A stretch of DNA of 64,000 nucleotides, from contig MU394113.1 in the NCBI GenBank assembly GCA_022578605.1, positions 1 to 64,000 of the forward strand, given 5' to 3'. The notes under the pieces were generated by a model, which had not been told where the DNA came from, did no database searches, and worked only from the letters and a program-made list of their open reading frames with translations. The position numbers and the translations under genes were made by a program. Origin of the DNA: Camillea tinctor (Eukaryota; Ascomycota; Sordariomycetes; Xylariales; Xylariaceae). This document shows positions 11,328 through 22,575 of the stretch, piece by piece; the stretch's first letter is position 1, and each line of letters opens with the position of its first letter.

Positions 11328-13323
11328 ATGCCACAGTCAATAGACCTCGAGCAGGGCTCTACCTCCTCAGATACGGAGCAGCAGAAAGCTCAGGAAGACC
11401 CCGGCGCCCTTGTAACTGGGATGCAAGAGACAAAAGCCAAGAAAGAAATCAGCTGGGATGGCGAAAACGACCCAGAGAATCCCCAAAACTGGAGCAAGAA
11501 TAAGAAGATTATCAATATCGGCATCGTTTCTATCTTGGCCTTCATAACGTAAGTTGAAATAACCCGCCCAATAGAAAGGAAGTCCAAGTCATAACATAGT
11601 ATTACTATAGACCTCTAGCGTCGTCTACCATCGTTCCAGGCGTGCCCCTGCTAGCCGAGGACTTCAACGAAACGCGCAAACCCGTCATCTCCCTCGTGGT
11701 CTCCATCTTCGTCCTCGGTTTCGCGTTTGGGCCCCTTCTACTGTCTCCTCTATCCGAGCTTTACGGCCGTCGCATCATCTATAATGTCTCCAACGTAGTG
11801 CATCTAGGCTTCACCATCGGGTGCGCTCTAGCGCCGAACATCGCCGTCTTCATTGTCTTCCGATTTATTGCGGGATGTTTTGGAGCTGCGCCCATGAACA
11901 TTGGAGGAGGCAGTATCGCAGACCAGATACCACTGGCTAAAAGAGGTGCTGCCATGACAATCCTTTTCACCGGAATCTTTCTAGGACCTGTTATTGGGCA
12001 AGTAATATCATCCTCATACGAGTTATTATTTTTACTTCTACTAACTCTCTTCTCTTAGCCCGGTAATAGGAGGCTTTATTGCTCAAGGCGCTGGGTGGCG
12101 ATGGGTGTTTTGGTTGCTTGTCATTATGGTAATACCCCTTCCTAAGCAACTTGGGTTTTTACCTATTAACCCATTACACAGAGCGGAGTTATGACTATCC
12201 TCACCTTCTTTTTCTTATCTGAAAGCCATGCTCCAACTCTTCTACGCAAAAAGGCAGAGCGGCTGAATAAGGAGCAGCAAAATACATTTGACAAGCCTGA
12301 AGCCGACGCAAAAGCTGTTTTCTTTCGTGCGATTGCTAGGCCTACACGCATGTTAATCCGTAGCCCAATTGTCACAGGCCTGTCTCTATATCTAGCGCTG
12401 ATCTACGGATACCTCTATCTCCTCTTTACCACTTTCTCGACCGTTTTCCCCGGCCAGTACGGTTTCGGCATTGGGATTTTAGGACTTGCATTCCTTGGGC
12501 TCGGGATTGGTATCTCGCTTGCTCTGGTTTTTCGTGAGTAGCCCCTAGGATTCTTGAATATTATGTCGGTCCTTCTACTTGAGGTGGAGACTTTTCACCT
12601 AGGTATTCTTGGAGGATGTCAACCCTCGGAATACATCCCCGGCCGTGCAGTCGCTTAAATGTATAAGGACTAACTTGAAATATTGTAGTGTCGTGGTTCA
12701 GCGACTGGATGCAAGCAAGACTGACTAAGAAGCACGGGGAGTCTAAGCCAGAGTAGGTGGATCAAATCCGACATTAAGGTAAACAAACTGACATATAACG
12801 GCGTGTAGATACCGGCTTCTCCCACTGGTTTTTGGCATTCCTCTGCTACCAATTGGGTTATTTGTCTACGGATGGACAGCACAGTACAAGATTCATTGGA
12901 TTGTGCCCATCATCTTCACCGGCTTCACAGGCGCTGGTCTGATTTTTTCATTCGTAAGTCCAATCTCCCAACCGCCTTTACACTACCTCTAAGTTCAATC
13001 TCTCCACCCCATAGGTACCAACTCAGATCTATATGGTCGACGCCTTCACACAATATGCTGCTAGTGCGCTCGCTGCCACAAGTGTTGTCCGTAGTATATT
13101 TGGTGGTTGCCTGCCAATTGCAGGCCTGCCTATGTACTCTACGTTGGGATACGGATGGGTAAGTAGAACTCGTAGAAATAAAATGTACGAGGGAAACTAA
13201 TTCATTACGAAATAGGGAAATTCTCTTTTGGGATTCATCGCGCTCGCCGTATCCGTTGCTCCTCTGATCTTCTGGAAATACGGAGAGAAGCTCAGAACAA
13301 AATACGAAGTTTCTTTCGACTAA
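11328..13323 (+). CDS. MFS transporter (DHA1-like drug/metabolite exporter)
   Basis: Eight exons: 11328-11548, 11611-11997, 12059-12128, 12182-12533, 12689-12752, 12809-12953, 13015-13158, 13216-13323; 496 residues. The acidic N-terminal tail ends in [18 protein letters not shown], the usual lead-in of fungal DHA1 transporters. Membrane segments follow, with SELYGRR (the loop 2-3 signature), [23 protein letters not shown] (motif C), the central cytosolic loop, and a C-terminal half including [11 protein letters not shown] and [11 protein letters not shown]. Intron 2 is a GC-AG intron, because only that splice restores motif C. Intron 4 is long (155 nt). The likely role is export of, or self-protection from, the cluster product at the plasma membrane. 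Confidence 0.92.
11998..12058 (+). other. GC-AG intron of the MFS gene
   Basis: The donor reads TTGG followed by GCAAGT and the acceptor is TCTTAG. Splicing here gives [14 protein letters not shown]. The nearest GT donor, four bases on, changes frame and destroys the transporter sequence. Confidence 0.8.
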
Positions 13324-15630
13324 TCTACTTTACAACATACGCTCAGGTCGTAGGCATAACCTTAGATCATTTTTTTTTGACCAGATACAGGTTGTACATC
13401 AATTAGTGGAGGTATATCGTTAGAAAGATACTTTCGGGGAGAAAAATGCAGCTGATGGATTAAACGCATTGCATGAGGTGCATAACTAGACCACATGGAT
13501 GGTGATAAAAGGATTTTTCGCTAGTAGGATAGACTTCGGATACGGCTAAGTCCAGTTGATCATAGATTGTATTACAGAGTGGTTCCTCATAGCATACATT
13601 AATGACAGCCAGTGAACTTGCCCTATTGGAGAATCTTACCAGGTAGGCAGAGAATTATTTACTGACCTACCTAGACTAGGTAGAGCTCTGTGTTGCATTA
13701 TATAACAACCTGTGACAGCCTGGTCAGCCGGTATCATTCACGTCCCAGCTTATAACCCTATTTAGGTCTTCAAGGCGACGGACTTGAAGTCTTGTTACCC
13801 TTTTACAGGAATCGGGGAGTTAGTTTAGTGGGCTAAGCCACCCTCGTGATATTCATCTTTAGTATTTAAAACAATCCAAATTGTTCTTAATTAATTTCTC
13901 GCCTTTTCTTTTCGTTAAATTTAAAAACTAAGTGCCTCAAGATTAGAATAACTCCTTTTCTATACCTAAACAAACATCTCATTAAACGCCGCATTTATCA
14001 TTCCCCACGAAGATTATCGGCTACTAATATGCTGTTAGATATATGTGGGGGATAACTCCCTAGGACACACACTGGGCACTAGGCACGATGGTATATTGTG
14101 CTATATGCGTGAGAGAGAGAGAAAGAGAGAGGGAGACAAAAGGATAGTGAACCCAAAAAGGAGAACTAAGACATCTAGGGCCTGATGAGTCATCCTGGCG
14201 TAACAGTATATTTCTTGAAGCGCTGCAGCGCTTCACTGCTTACTGTTTTTCATTAATCACTTTCTAGTTTTCATCAATCGGATATTGCCTTTCATTGATC
14301 ACCTGTTGCTTTGCATGGGAAAAAGTCGTTATGGTATACGACATGGACACGCAGATTGTGAGTAGAGAGCTACAGAAGAAAGCTGAGAGTCAGTAAAATA
14401 CCTAGAACCCGTTCAAAGGATGTCTAGTAACTCTTGTTTTCAGGTTCAAGCCGGGCTTTCATTACGGACTTGCCTCCAGCAAAAAGCACGTAACACGTCG
14501 TTGTACTTGCTGGGACTGGCAGCAAACCACTCCCACGGACTGTGGGCGGGTTTAGAATATCTCTACGGGATATTCTAAAAAGTATGTTTCGGAAAGGCGG
14601 AGTACTTGTTTAGGTGACAGTACGAGACGCACATTTTATACGAAGGTGCAATGATTGCTTAGCACAACTCAGGGAGTGGAAAGAAAAGGAAGAGCTAAAG
14701 ATGAAGGGAGAGGACCGGCTAGTCTGATGGGAGGAGGGGATGTTCTGGTGCAATAACCCCCTCATATCGCGGGTAGATGAGAACAGGATGAAATGAACGA
14801 AGTGAGCTAGGTAGAAGCCTGGACAAATTCACGTGAGTTATTATCAACATATCACTAGAGTCACTGTTTATATCGGGCACGAAGTATAGGTCCTCCGTTA
14901 TCTATAATGGCCGTTCGAGCTTACAGGGTCATAGTTGTGGTATATACCTAGGGTAAGTAAGGATAAAAGGCCTAGAGTCCTAAAATACGTGGATAACTGT
15001 CCCCGATCCCTGGGGCAAACTGTGATAAGCCGAACGCAGTTGTGTAAACATGTGGCAAGTTAGGGGCCATATGACTACCCTGGGGAATTTGACACATAAC
15101 TGGGTCATGGGACTGCCAAATAGTCATGTGTCCATTCAATTAAGATTGTTACGAATAAAAGCTACCTACAAGAGACAGGGGAATCTACTTGCAGACTACG
15201 TGCTTCTCCAGACATAAATATTGGACATATATAAATATGAAGAGGTGTAACTAATCAATCATGAAAGTAGACGTTATAGAAAAGTGGTGTATACCTAGGT
15301 ACGTGAAATAGATAGGTATTCAAACGGTACACCTAAAACATACAGGAATACAATGTAAGAGGGAGTGTCACGGGGTCAGGCTGTTCGCCAGGTTGGTAGT
15401 GAATTTCAGTATATTAAAGTTACACGAGGAAAGAAACAAAGAACTCCTACAAGCCGCCCTTACGAGTGCTGCGTTTATATCTTGTAGCAACTTCAAAAAA
15501 TAAATTTATAAAACTTTTTATTTATTGCCTAATATTATAGTTAATTTCTTTTACTACTATCTACTAATGGAAAGTATAGCAATTATACCTGCTACCTATA
15601 TTTACATCATACTTTAACACTCTAGATCCC
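13324..15630. other. Gene-free region with repeat A copy 2
   Basis: No gene is supported on either strand. It contains a GA-rich tract and repeat A copy 2, an ACCTAGGT palindrome at 15293-15300, and a small AT-rich island at about 15490-15550. Confidence 0.5.
14041..14205 (+). repeat. Dispersed repeat A, copy 2
   Basis: Inverted partner of 9001-9175. On the minus strand it starts TGTTACGCCAGGATGACTC, close to TGTTACGTCAGTAGATGACTC of copy 1. The two copies face each other across the hydrolase and MFS genes. Confidence 0.6.
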
Positions 15631-16024
15631 GTGTTTCTGGGCACGGATAAGCCGCACTACCGCCTAGTGATCTCGCAGCCAGACGGTGCTAGGGGATCAG
15701 TCCTCACTACTAAAATAGGTGATAATGGTTGTTCCCAGGCTAAGTGTGAATGCTTCTACCGAGCGGAAGGGTTTGCATGCAAAAGGTATGGATATGCCCC
15801 CATTTTTTGCCTCCATCCAAGAACGTTTACTATTTACCGCAGCTAATATGGCAGTAATATGTGCCATTGGCTTGGAAACACTTGTGAACTAGCAGCTTCG
15901 CGCAAACACAAAGCTCAGACATCCCCGTTCACCCCTCCACCTCCGGTGCTAGTTCGATCTCTGCAGCTTGAAGAGGAAATTGACGACTTCGTAACTCTTT
16001 TACGGACCCAGGCTGTGGGAAAGT
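15631..16024 (+). pseudogene. Possible relic of a Zn2Cys6 (AflR-type) transcription factor
   Basis: A short open stretch contains GCSQAKCECFYRAEGFACK. It resembles the second half of a Zn2Cys6 cluster (C-S-x-x-K ... C-x-x-C ... R-G-x-A-C) with the cysteine spacing disturbed. About 90 nt further on, a frame without an obvious start reads RKHKAQTSPFTPPPPVLVR and then LQLEEEIDDFVTLLRTQ before a stop at 16024. Neither part is a complete gene. If the reading is right, it is a decayed regulator of the neighbouring cluster. It could equally be chance, so confidence is low. Confidence 0.2.
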
Positions 16025-16991
16025 AACAGACACAATCTCCACTGAGCAAACAATCGTCTTCACCAAATGCATTCGACCGACCATCGAACTCAGGTACTCA
16101 TATTTCCATTAGCTGTATCGCTATATCAGACCGATAGTAGCCGGTCTAAGCTTGCATTCACTTTGAAATCCTTTTCGTCATGTCATGCTTCGTACACTAT
16201 CAGTTAAAGTAACTTCTAGAGCCGTCATGAGATATATTGTCATGAATCATCTGGAGAAAGCATAAGTAATTGAGATGCTATAACGGGGTATGAGACCTAA
16301 TAACTTATACTTAGGTAATGGGGGCTGGGTCCCTATAAATGGATTATTTCAGTGGCTTTCCATAGTTAGCAGGACCAACATTCTTACATACCATATATAT
16401 TACCACACCTCAATTCAGTAATAAGCAAGACCGACTTGAAATAATGCGTGCGTCACTATTGTCTGTTCTACCAGCGTCGACTGCCAATTCGCTATCCCTT
16501 ATTAGGTGCATTACTAGAGAGTGGCGCTAAATGTAGAGAGCTAGTTGCTAATGATAAAGGGACATGATCTAACGTACTGATGATTGTATAAAGGATCGTG
16601 AATTTAAGGAACCTCTGAATATAAAAATAGCGATGCGGTGGGTTGCTATTTACATAGTGTAGATAGATTAATGTTGGGAATCCCCGGATTGTTCAACATG
16701 AGACAGTGCGCCGATCTTAGGTCAACACTAGATCTTCAGAATCAAGCTTCTAGGGAATGGGCACTAGTACGATGATGAATCATCGATACGATGCATGATT
16801 GGGACGATGAACAAAGCATACCTTTTATAAGTCTACTGCTGCATTATAATCCACGATCAATCCATTTTGATCACCTTTGGCAAGCGTTAGTTGATCATTA
16901 TCATCAGCTGTAGTGTCTATTTACTTCTATAACCTCCAATTATTAGTTTCGCCCATTCTTCTAACAACCCAAAATTAGTGTTAAGTGGAAC
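16025..16991. other. Gene-free region upstream of the Hva1-TUDOR gene
   Basis: No reading frame with recognisable content. The last few hundred bases presumably hold the promoter of the next gene. Confidence 0.45.
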
Positions 16992-17776
16992 ATGGCACCT
17001 AATAAGCCAGAAAAGGGGGATAAAGGTAAATTTATTTAATATGTCGTATTTTGCTTTTGACCCATATCCCTTGATATAGCTTCTAACTAAGATATGCAGT
17101 ATCATGGAACTGGGGAGGTGGGGCTCCGGGAGGAACCGTGGTCGAAAAGAAGACAGAGGGTGAAGTCGCCATCAAATCAAAAAAGGGAAACACCATCAAA
17201 AAGAACGCCGAGCCGGATAATCCAGCTGTGCACATTGCGCGCTCTGGGAACGACGTAGTCAAGAAAGCTTCTGAGTTGACCGTGGAAGAGAAGAATGCAG
17301 AGAGCCAAAATAATAAGAAACGGAAGGCTAATAAGGAAGAATCTAAAGAGTCTTCAGAAGAGGAGGGGAGTGATGTCCACACACTAAATGAGGACGGAAA
17401 GGAGGTCAAGAAGGGAGGGAAAGGGGCAAATAAGAAACAAAAGCGGGAACAGGATGAGGATTCTCAAACTGAGACGCACGACGGAGAGGATGATGAAGAG
17501 GCGGCAGAAGAAGAGCAAATAGTGGAAGAAAATGAAGAGAGTGATACTAGCGATGAAAAAGAGGAGGACAAGATAAATGAAGAGAAGAAACGACAACGGC
17601 CTATCAGCAAAGCCAATGGCGCTCACGACAAGAGTGACGGAAAATCGAAATCGAACAACACTACTGATCATGAAAGTGAAGGAAAAGGTTCAACCAAAGA
17701 CAGAAAAGGCCCCAAGTCGGTTCGCGAGAGAGATGATACAGTCAGCTCTCGAACACGGAGCCAGGAAAAGAAATAG
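16992..17776 (+). CDS. Hva1-TUDOR domain protein (DUF2945 type) with long charged tail
   Basis: Two exons, 16992-17025 and 17100-17776, giving 236 residues. The tiny first exon encodes MAPNKPEKGDK. The 74-nt intron has a clear CTAAC branch site and a GCAG acceptor, and splicing yields KVSWNWGGGAPGGTVVEKK. Residues 10-65 form a small tudor-like domain: the SWNWGGGAPGGTV core, the KSKKGNTIKKNAEPDNPAV middle and the IARSGNDVVKKASEL end. This matches the hypervirulence-associated TUDOR family, whose biochemical role is not established. The remaining 170 residues are almost entirely Lys, Glu, Asp, Ser and Asn, with runs of acidic residues and basic clusters that could serve as nuclear signals. Such a tail suggests a nuclear or chromatin-associated disordered region; that is inference. 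Confidence 0.85.
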
Positions 17777-18149
17777 GTTTCACTATGAGTATAATCCATG
17801 CTATGTATGTAGATGCACGCCTGTATCATGGAGAATGCACTAAAGAAAAGGGGCTCCACCATTCTCATTCTATAGTTTAATCGCCTCTATGCTTCAAATT
17901 AAGGGCTTCTATATTCATCGGAATTGGACAATCATCATGGGGTTGCAACATAAGATGACCTCGCATTGTTAGGCACAGCCTTCCAAGATCAGTATGAAAG
18001 ATAAGCACATGTTGTTCTATGTAAGCCCCGCAGTATACTCCGTATTTCTCGTTACTATACCTATTTCACCCCACCATCTGGAGATCTCTCCATGTGTATC
18101 CCTTCGCACACGTGCAAATGAATGGATACCGTCTTTCCAAGAAGAGATC

Positions 18150-18995
18150 ATGGATGTAGTATTAGAGGAAGCAGCAGCAGACAGACCTTCCGCATTCCCC
18201 CTTTTCTCGAACCTGTCCCCGGAGCTGCGCAATCAGATCTGGCGCGATGCGCTACCAACCACGGTCGGGCCATCCCTGTGCTTCTACAAAAAGGGGCTAT
18301 GGCGTCCCCGGCAATTGACCGCGTCCGAAGAGCGCTACGATCCTGAAAACGAAGAATTCAACTTGGTCTTCGAGTTTCGCTACGACCTGCTAGACGCTCC
18401 CCAGTTCGAGGTGCCGCTGGCGCTTGTCAATCGCGAGGCCCGTAGTATCGCCTTACCCTGGCTTCGCGAGCATGGTGTCGAGACGCGCCCCCGCGAGGGT
18501 GGACAGGACCGTTTCTTCTTGCGGCCTTTCAACCTAGAGCGCGACGCGCTATATGTTCCGGCTGAGAACTGGGAGGAGTTCGTCGCGGAGCCTCTCGAGC
18601 GGCCATTTGAAGCGGATCTCGTCGGGCGCCACATGGATGTTGTGCCCTACATCACACGTCTCGCTGTGCCCGGGGTGCTACTAGATGCGCAAATGAACTA
18701 TCTCGATGAGGTATTTCGTAGCTTCTACCGCTTGGAGGTCCTATTTGTTGTTTGTAACAGCGCGTCGCAGGATATACGAGATGCAGACGGGCAATGGGAA
18801 CTCATGAGTGGCGATTTTACCCCGCTGGTGTGGGATCCCGACCGAAAAGAGTTTTCTCCCAAGCACCCTGTGCGTGAGGGCGATCGTGCGCAGTACCCTA
18901 AAATGGAGGCGGCCGGCAAGATAATAAGTGATGCTCTGGTCCAAAACCACATGCACAACTTCGAAATACAACCTTGCGATGCCGTGATGCGATAA
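18150..18995 (+). CDS. 2EXR domain protein (F-box-like fungal family)
   Basis: Single exon, 281 residues from the ATG at 18150. The frame is open upstream to an ATG at 17994, which would add 52 residues of hydrophobic and irregular sequence. I prefer the downstream start because the 2EXR fold normally begins about 20 residues from the N-terminus. The domain starts at FPLFSNLSPELRNQIWRDAL, continues with LWRPRQL and ends its core with PLALVNREARSIALPWL; LxxLPxELRxxIW-type starts define the family. The C-terminal part has RLEVLFVVC and an acidic, aromatic region. These proteins are abundant in Sordariomycetes and have no assigned reaction. No signal peptide or membrane span is seen with the preferred start. 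Confidence 0.8.
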   Translation: MDVVLEEAAADRPSAFPLFSNLSPELRNQIWRDALPTTVGPSLCFYKKGLWRPRQLTASEERYDPENEEFNLVFEFRYDLLDAPQFEVPLALVNREARSIALPWLREHGVETRPREGGQDRFFLRPFNLERDALYVPAENWEEFVAEPLERPFEADLVGRHMDVVPYITRLAVPGVLLDAQMNYLDEVFRSFYRLEVLFVVCNSASQDIRDADGQWELMSGDFTPLVWDPDRKEFSPKHPVREGDRAQYPKMEAAGKIISDALVQNHMHNFEIQPCDAVMR

Positions 18996-19614
18996 CAAAG
19001 CCTGATTAAATGGCGTCCTGAGTCGAAGGTTGGCCGAAAATGGTAGATCAGGGGTGATAGCAGTGGCAAATGGAAATTGAAACATCCCGGTAGAATAATG
19101 GTAGCCAAGCTAGACGAATCAATAAGTGAAATACAGCTACTCGGGAATCGACTTATTCCATTACTATTGGTTATATTCATTATATTATCCTGTTTAGTAG
19201 AGACCCTAGAACGATCGGTATGCCGCTTATGATCAAAAGATGAGACCTAGGTTAGTAAATTTTCCTTCCTAGTTGGCATGAACAAGACTCGAATAAACAC
19301 AGCATTGTGAATCTACCAGTCATTGAGACTTTAGGTTAGCCAGAGGTAGCTCGACTCTGCCTCCGATTGACCCCCATGCATGATACCTTACGCGTTTTTA
19401 CTTAAAGGCCTGGGTATACAGTAATATTTCCACTTCCTGTGGATTCTGATTATTATCAGTCCATCAGAATATTAGTACGAATGCTCTCTACTGTATCCTG
19501 GCTTACGCAAAGGATAACCTATTACTTATAACTATATTAGCTATTCCAAATCCTCATAATCATACAAAACCTATAAGACTGTGTATACCTTAGTTCCAAC
19601 ATACATAAATAGAA
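18996..19614. other. Intergenic region
   Basis: No supported gene. One ACCTAGGT palindrome lies at 19245-19252. Confidence 0.4.
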
Positions 19615-20469
19615 ATGTATGGCCAATATGACGCTTTGGAAATGGAACTATGGAGCTTCCTAAGCACCCGACTTGGCACGAAGTACGAGAGAACAGGATC
19701 GTTAGACGATAAGACTTGTGTACGAGAGATCCTAGGACGGGCAATCGAAGATCTTGGCAGCGAGTATGTTGGTGAAAATGGCTGGCTTACCGATTTAGGA
19801 TACTGGTTTGTTGAGCAATATAAGAAATCTGGAAACACGGATCATCTCAATTGTTCCATAGAGATCGCGAAGGTGCTTATTGAGCGTACCTCTGAAAGCC
19901 ACCCTACCTACCTAGGACTATTTATCTCAATGGGGCACCACTACTTTTGTCGATACACGGGAAACCAGTCAGTAGCCAACTTGAATCACGCCTTGGAAGC
20001 CACTAGGCTCGCCGTTGAAATGGCGCCGCGAGAGCACCCTTGCTGGTCAAAAGGGGTGATTAATCTAAACCACATTTCTCGCGAAAGTTTTGACCGCACT
20101 CGATCGAAGGGTGACTTGGACTATGCCATAAGTTCTGCCGAGTTGTGTCTGAGTACTGGTATCGTAACCGAAGACAGCATATACTGGACTCATATGCTAG
20201 AAGCACTGAGATTAGCGGTTAAACATCGTGCACTATACACCGGGTCTCTTGAGGACATGGATCGAGCGATCGAGCTTCTACAGATAGAGTTGAAAGCTTG
20301 AAAATCGAATCTAAACAATTATTCTATGCGTTTAGCGGAGCTCGGGCTGGTATTTGGGGTTAGGTTCAGCTTAGGCAATTCGACGGATGACCTTGACTAT
20401 TGCATTGATGCACTGCAGACGGTGATAGATACCACTACCGAGACTTTTCCCCGGCGATACGCTGGTTAA
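19615..20469 (+). pseudogene. Remnant of a TPR-repeat protein (CHAT/TPR type)
   Basis: An open frame of 228 codons starts at 19615 and stops at 20299-20301. The same frame then goes on with readable repeats (MRLAELGLVFGVRFSLGNST, then DDLDYCIDALQTVID) up to a second stop at about 20467. Repeat units of about 50 residues can be seen: LGTKYERTGSLDD, LGYWFVEQYKKSGNTDHLN, MGHHYFCRYTGNQSVANLN and the D-L-D-Y-A-I helices. They match the TPR arrays of fungal proteins that end in a CHAT peptidase domain, but no CHAT domain follows here. The internal TGA and the abrupt end indicate a decayed copy. A short functional TPR protein ending at 20301 is the alternative. Confidence 0.6.
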
Positions 20470-20655
20470 AAGAATTTGAAGAACCTTCAAAATGGTTATC
20501 AAAAGAAAACTAAGATGTGAAATTGATAGCTAAAAAATGAGTAACTCTTAGGAAATGACGCTGCCTCATATACACGATAAGTTTGCTAACTGTTGTTGTT
20601 GGTTGCTGTAACCCTTTCTTTGTCAGCTTAAGCGTGACACATTCGTAATATATCC

Positions 20656-20850
20656 CTAGATGGGTAACCACATGTTGAAAAAATAGCTCTCCATGGCATT
20701 AACATCGGAGACAGAGCCTCGAGGAGGCTTGTGTTCCCTGCCGTAGAAGTTCACGCCTACTAGCACAGCCCAACGCTTGGGTTGTAGCTCTGTCTTGTCC
20801 ATGGTTGAAAGTATAAGTCTTGGTAAGTTGGAATGATTAACCAGAATCAT
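20656..20850 (-). pseudogene. N-terminal remnant of a caspase-like (peptidase C14) gene
   Basis: The minus-strand frame reads LQPKRWAVLVGVNFYGRE, then SVSDVNAMESYF, and stops at 20656. This is the first beta strand and helix of the caspase fold (KRWAxLxGxxFY ... GxxxDVxAMxxYL in fungal C14 genes). The catalytic His and Cys regions are absent, and no continuation is found in other frames downstream. The best start is the ATG of MDKTELQPK at 20802. It lies tail-to-tail with the TPR remnant. Confidence 0.55.
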
Positions 20851-21581
20851 AACTGTGAACCATTTTATAAGATAGCAGACAAGGCTATGGGGAGAAAGTT
20901 TCGGGGTTCGAGTTGCATATTTATGATCGAAAGCTGATGCTACATGAGCATACAGTTTGCCGTATTATGTGATGTTGAAATTCTTTCATGCTGTCGGGCT
21001 GGCTGGCGTCAATAAACTTTCAATTCCACAGTCACTTGAGTTCACCATTTGCTAAGGGGTGATGTTACGATCCATTTATTCGTGGAGTCGCCAGAAACGG
21101 AATAACTGGCATTTTAACATGCAGTTATTAGGCTACATGTAACCATTCCTAGTTAAGGAATGTGAGCATACATCTCGGAGGTAGTAGAAAACACATACCT
21201 CATTTCCTTTTTAGTGGAAATCATCAAGGATTATAAGCATATACTTAACATATGCTAAGTTGCTGCTTTGCATTTCATTACACTGCCGTGTACTCCCACG
21301 GACTACCTAGTAGTGTCTGGAGCTGGAATCGACCGTAGGGAGCTTCCATATCAGTTTACAGTGTATTTGAGTGGCCGAATGAGTGTACATAGATAATATT
21401 TAAAAAAAAAAACCACAGACGTTATGCAAAACCATCTAATAACTACACCTTCTATAATATAATTACAGAACGCGAGTAAATACCGAGTTCTCTCATAATC
21501 CTGATATAACATATCATCCACCGCACCCGTAGCCGGCCCCACACGGCTATAAAATCTCTTTACTCCTGACATCCTCCTATA
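20851..21581. other. Gene-free interval
   Basis: No gene is supported. Short frames such as 21351-21572 on the minus strand have no recognisable content. Confidence 0.4.
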
Positions 21582-22575
21582 TTAGCTGGATATCCCATCT
21601 AGGTTAGGGTTTCCCAGCAGCACGCTTAACCACAATCCTTTTCCTAGCCAACTGTTGAAACGTCTAAACCCCGTAGGTATCTTGGACTGGAAAGCCTCAT
21701 TCTGGCTTATCAAAGCGTCATGTGCTTCGGGAAGCTGATGAAACGGAACTTGTGAATGAAGATGATGCACAGCATGGTGGCTGTCGTTGTGGGGGTGCAC
21801 TACCGGGTGCCCTAGTTTAGTGAATGGCTCAAGATGCATGACAGAGTATAGGGCTAATGAACTTATTAAACCACCTATGTGAGAACCCGAGGTTGGATCG
21901 CGAGTTTCCAAATCTGCCCGTCAAGTTCATGCCCAGATGCTCAGACGCCTCGGCCCAGTAACGAATAACTGGCAGAACGAGGAAAAAAGGGATCACATAG
22001 TACAGACCCATGATCTGGGCGAACTCCTCGCTGTAGTACGCACCAGCCAGCACCGCAACCCAGAAGATCGCCTTGTTCAGGAATGCTGACCGGGTAGTCC
22101 AGAAGTCGACGAAGATAGTCCTTAGGTATTCCCTGTGAAGGTACCCAGAGAAAAGCAAAGTGATGAGGTAGTATGTCGGGTCGTCGGGCATATTGTTGAG
22201 TCCAGGTTCGAAGATGCGTATGTGGTCCGGGTCCCCAATTGCGTGTATTTTACCAAATGTGCCTTCATATAAGCCCAACCGCATCGAGGCTGTGGGGGCA
22301 TGGAACTTCCAGCAATTGTAATGCCTCGCAATGTGACGTAGCTTGTCTGTTTCGGATGCCCTCGGCTACCTACCTACACTCATAAATAATATTAGTCCAG
22401 AGCCTCGTATATCCTCAGCCTTTTTGCTAGCAAGAGAAACCTCCTTATCTGAGAAGACTTCTGCTGTGGCGTTCCCCTCTAAGTGACGCGCATAGTTTTT
22501 GATTCCTTTGGAGCACTCCATTTCCGTGTTCAGCATGTATACATAAAACTTTCCATAGGCTATGATACTTCGCAT
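21582..22575 (-). pseudogene. Fatty acid desaturase-like gene, probably broken
   Basis: One minus-strand frame runs from 22575 (MLNTEMECSKGIKNYARHL ...) through a TAG at 22366-22368. It then continues without a shift as LRHIARHYNCWKFHAP, GLYEGTFGKIHAIGDPDHI, several hydrophobic segments and EASEHLGMNL. The last part, HPHNDSHHAVHHLHSQVPF, carries the HxxHH box of membrane desaturases but lies in another frame. It can be reached only by an unusual 44-nt splice (donor GTCATG) that leaves extra residues. The stop codon and awkward junction argue for a pseudogene. A sequencing error or an undetected intron could rescue it. If intact it would be a di-iron membrane desaturase or hydroxylase. Confidence 0.55.

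Noticed and set aside
17384..17671. Hydrophobic minus-strand frame that looks like membrane segments
   Set aside because: It is the antisense of the Lys/Glu-rich tail of the Hva1-TUDOR protein, which always reads as Phe/Leu-rich.
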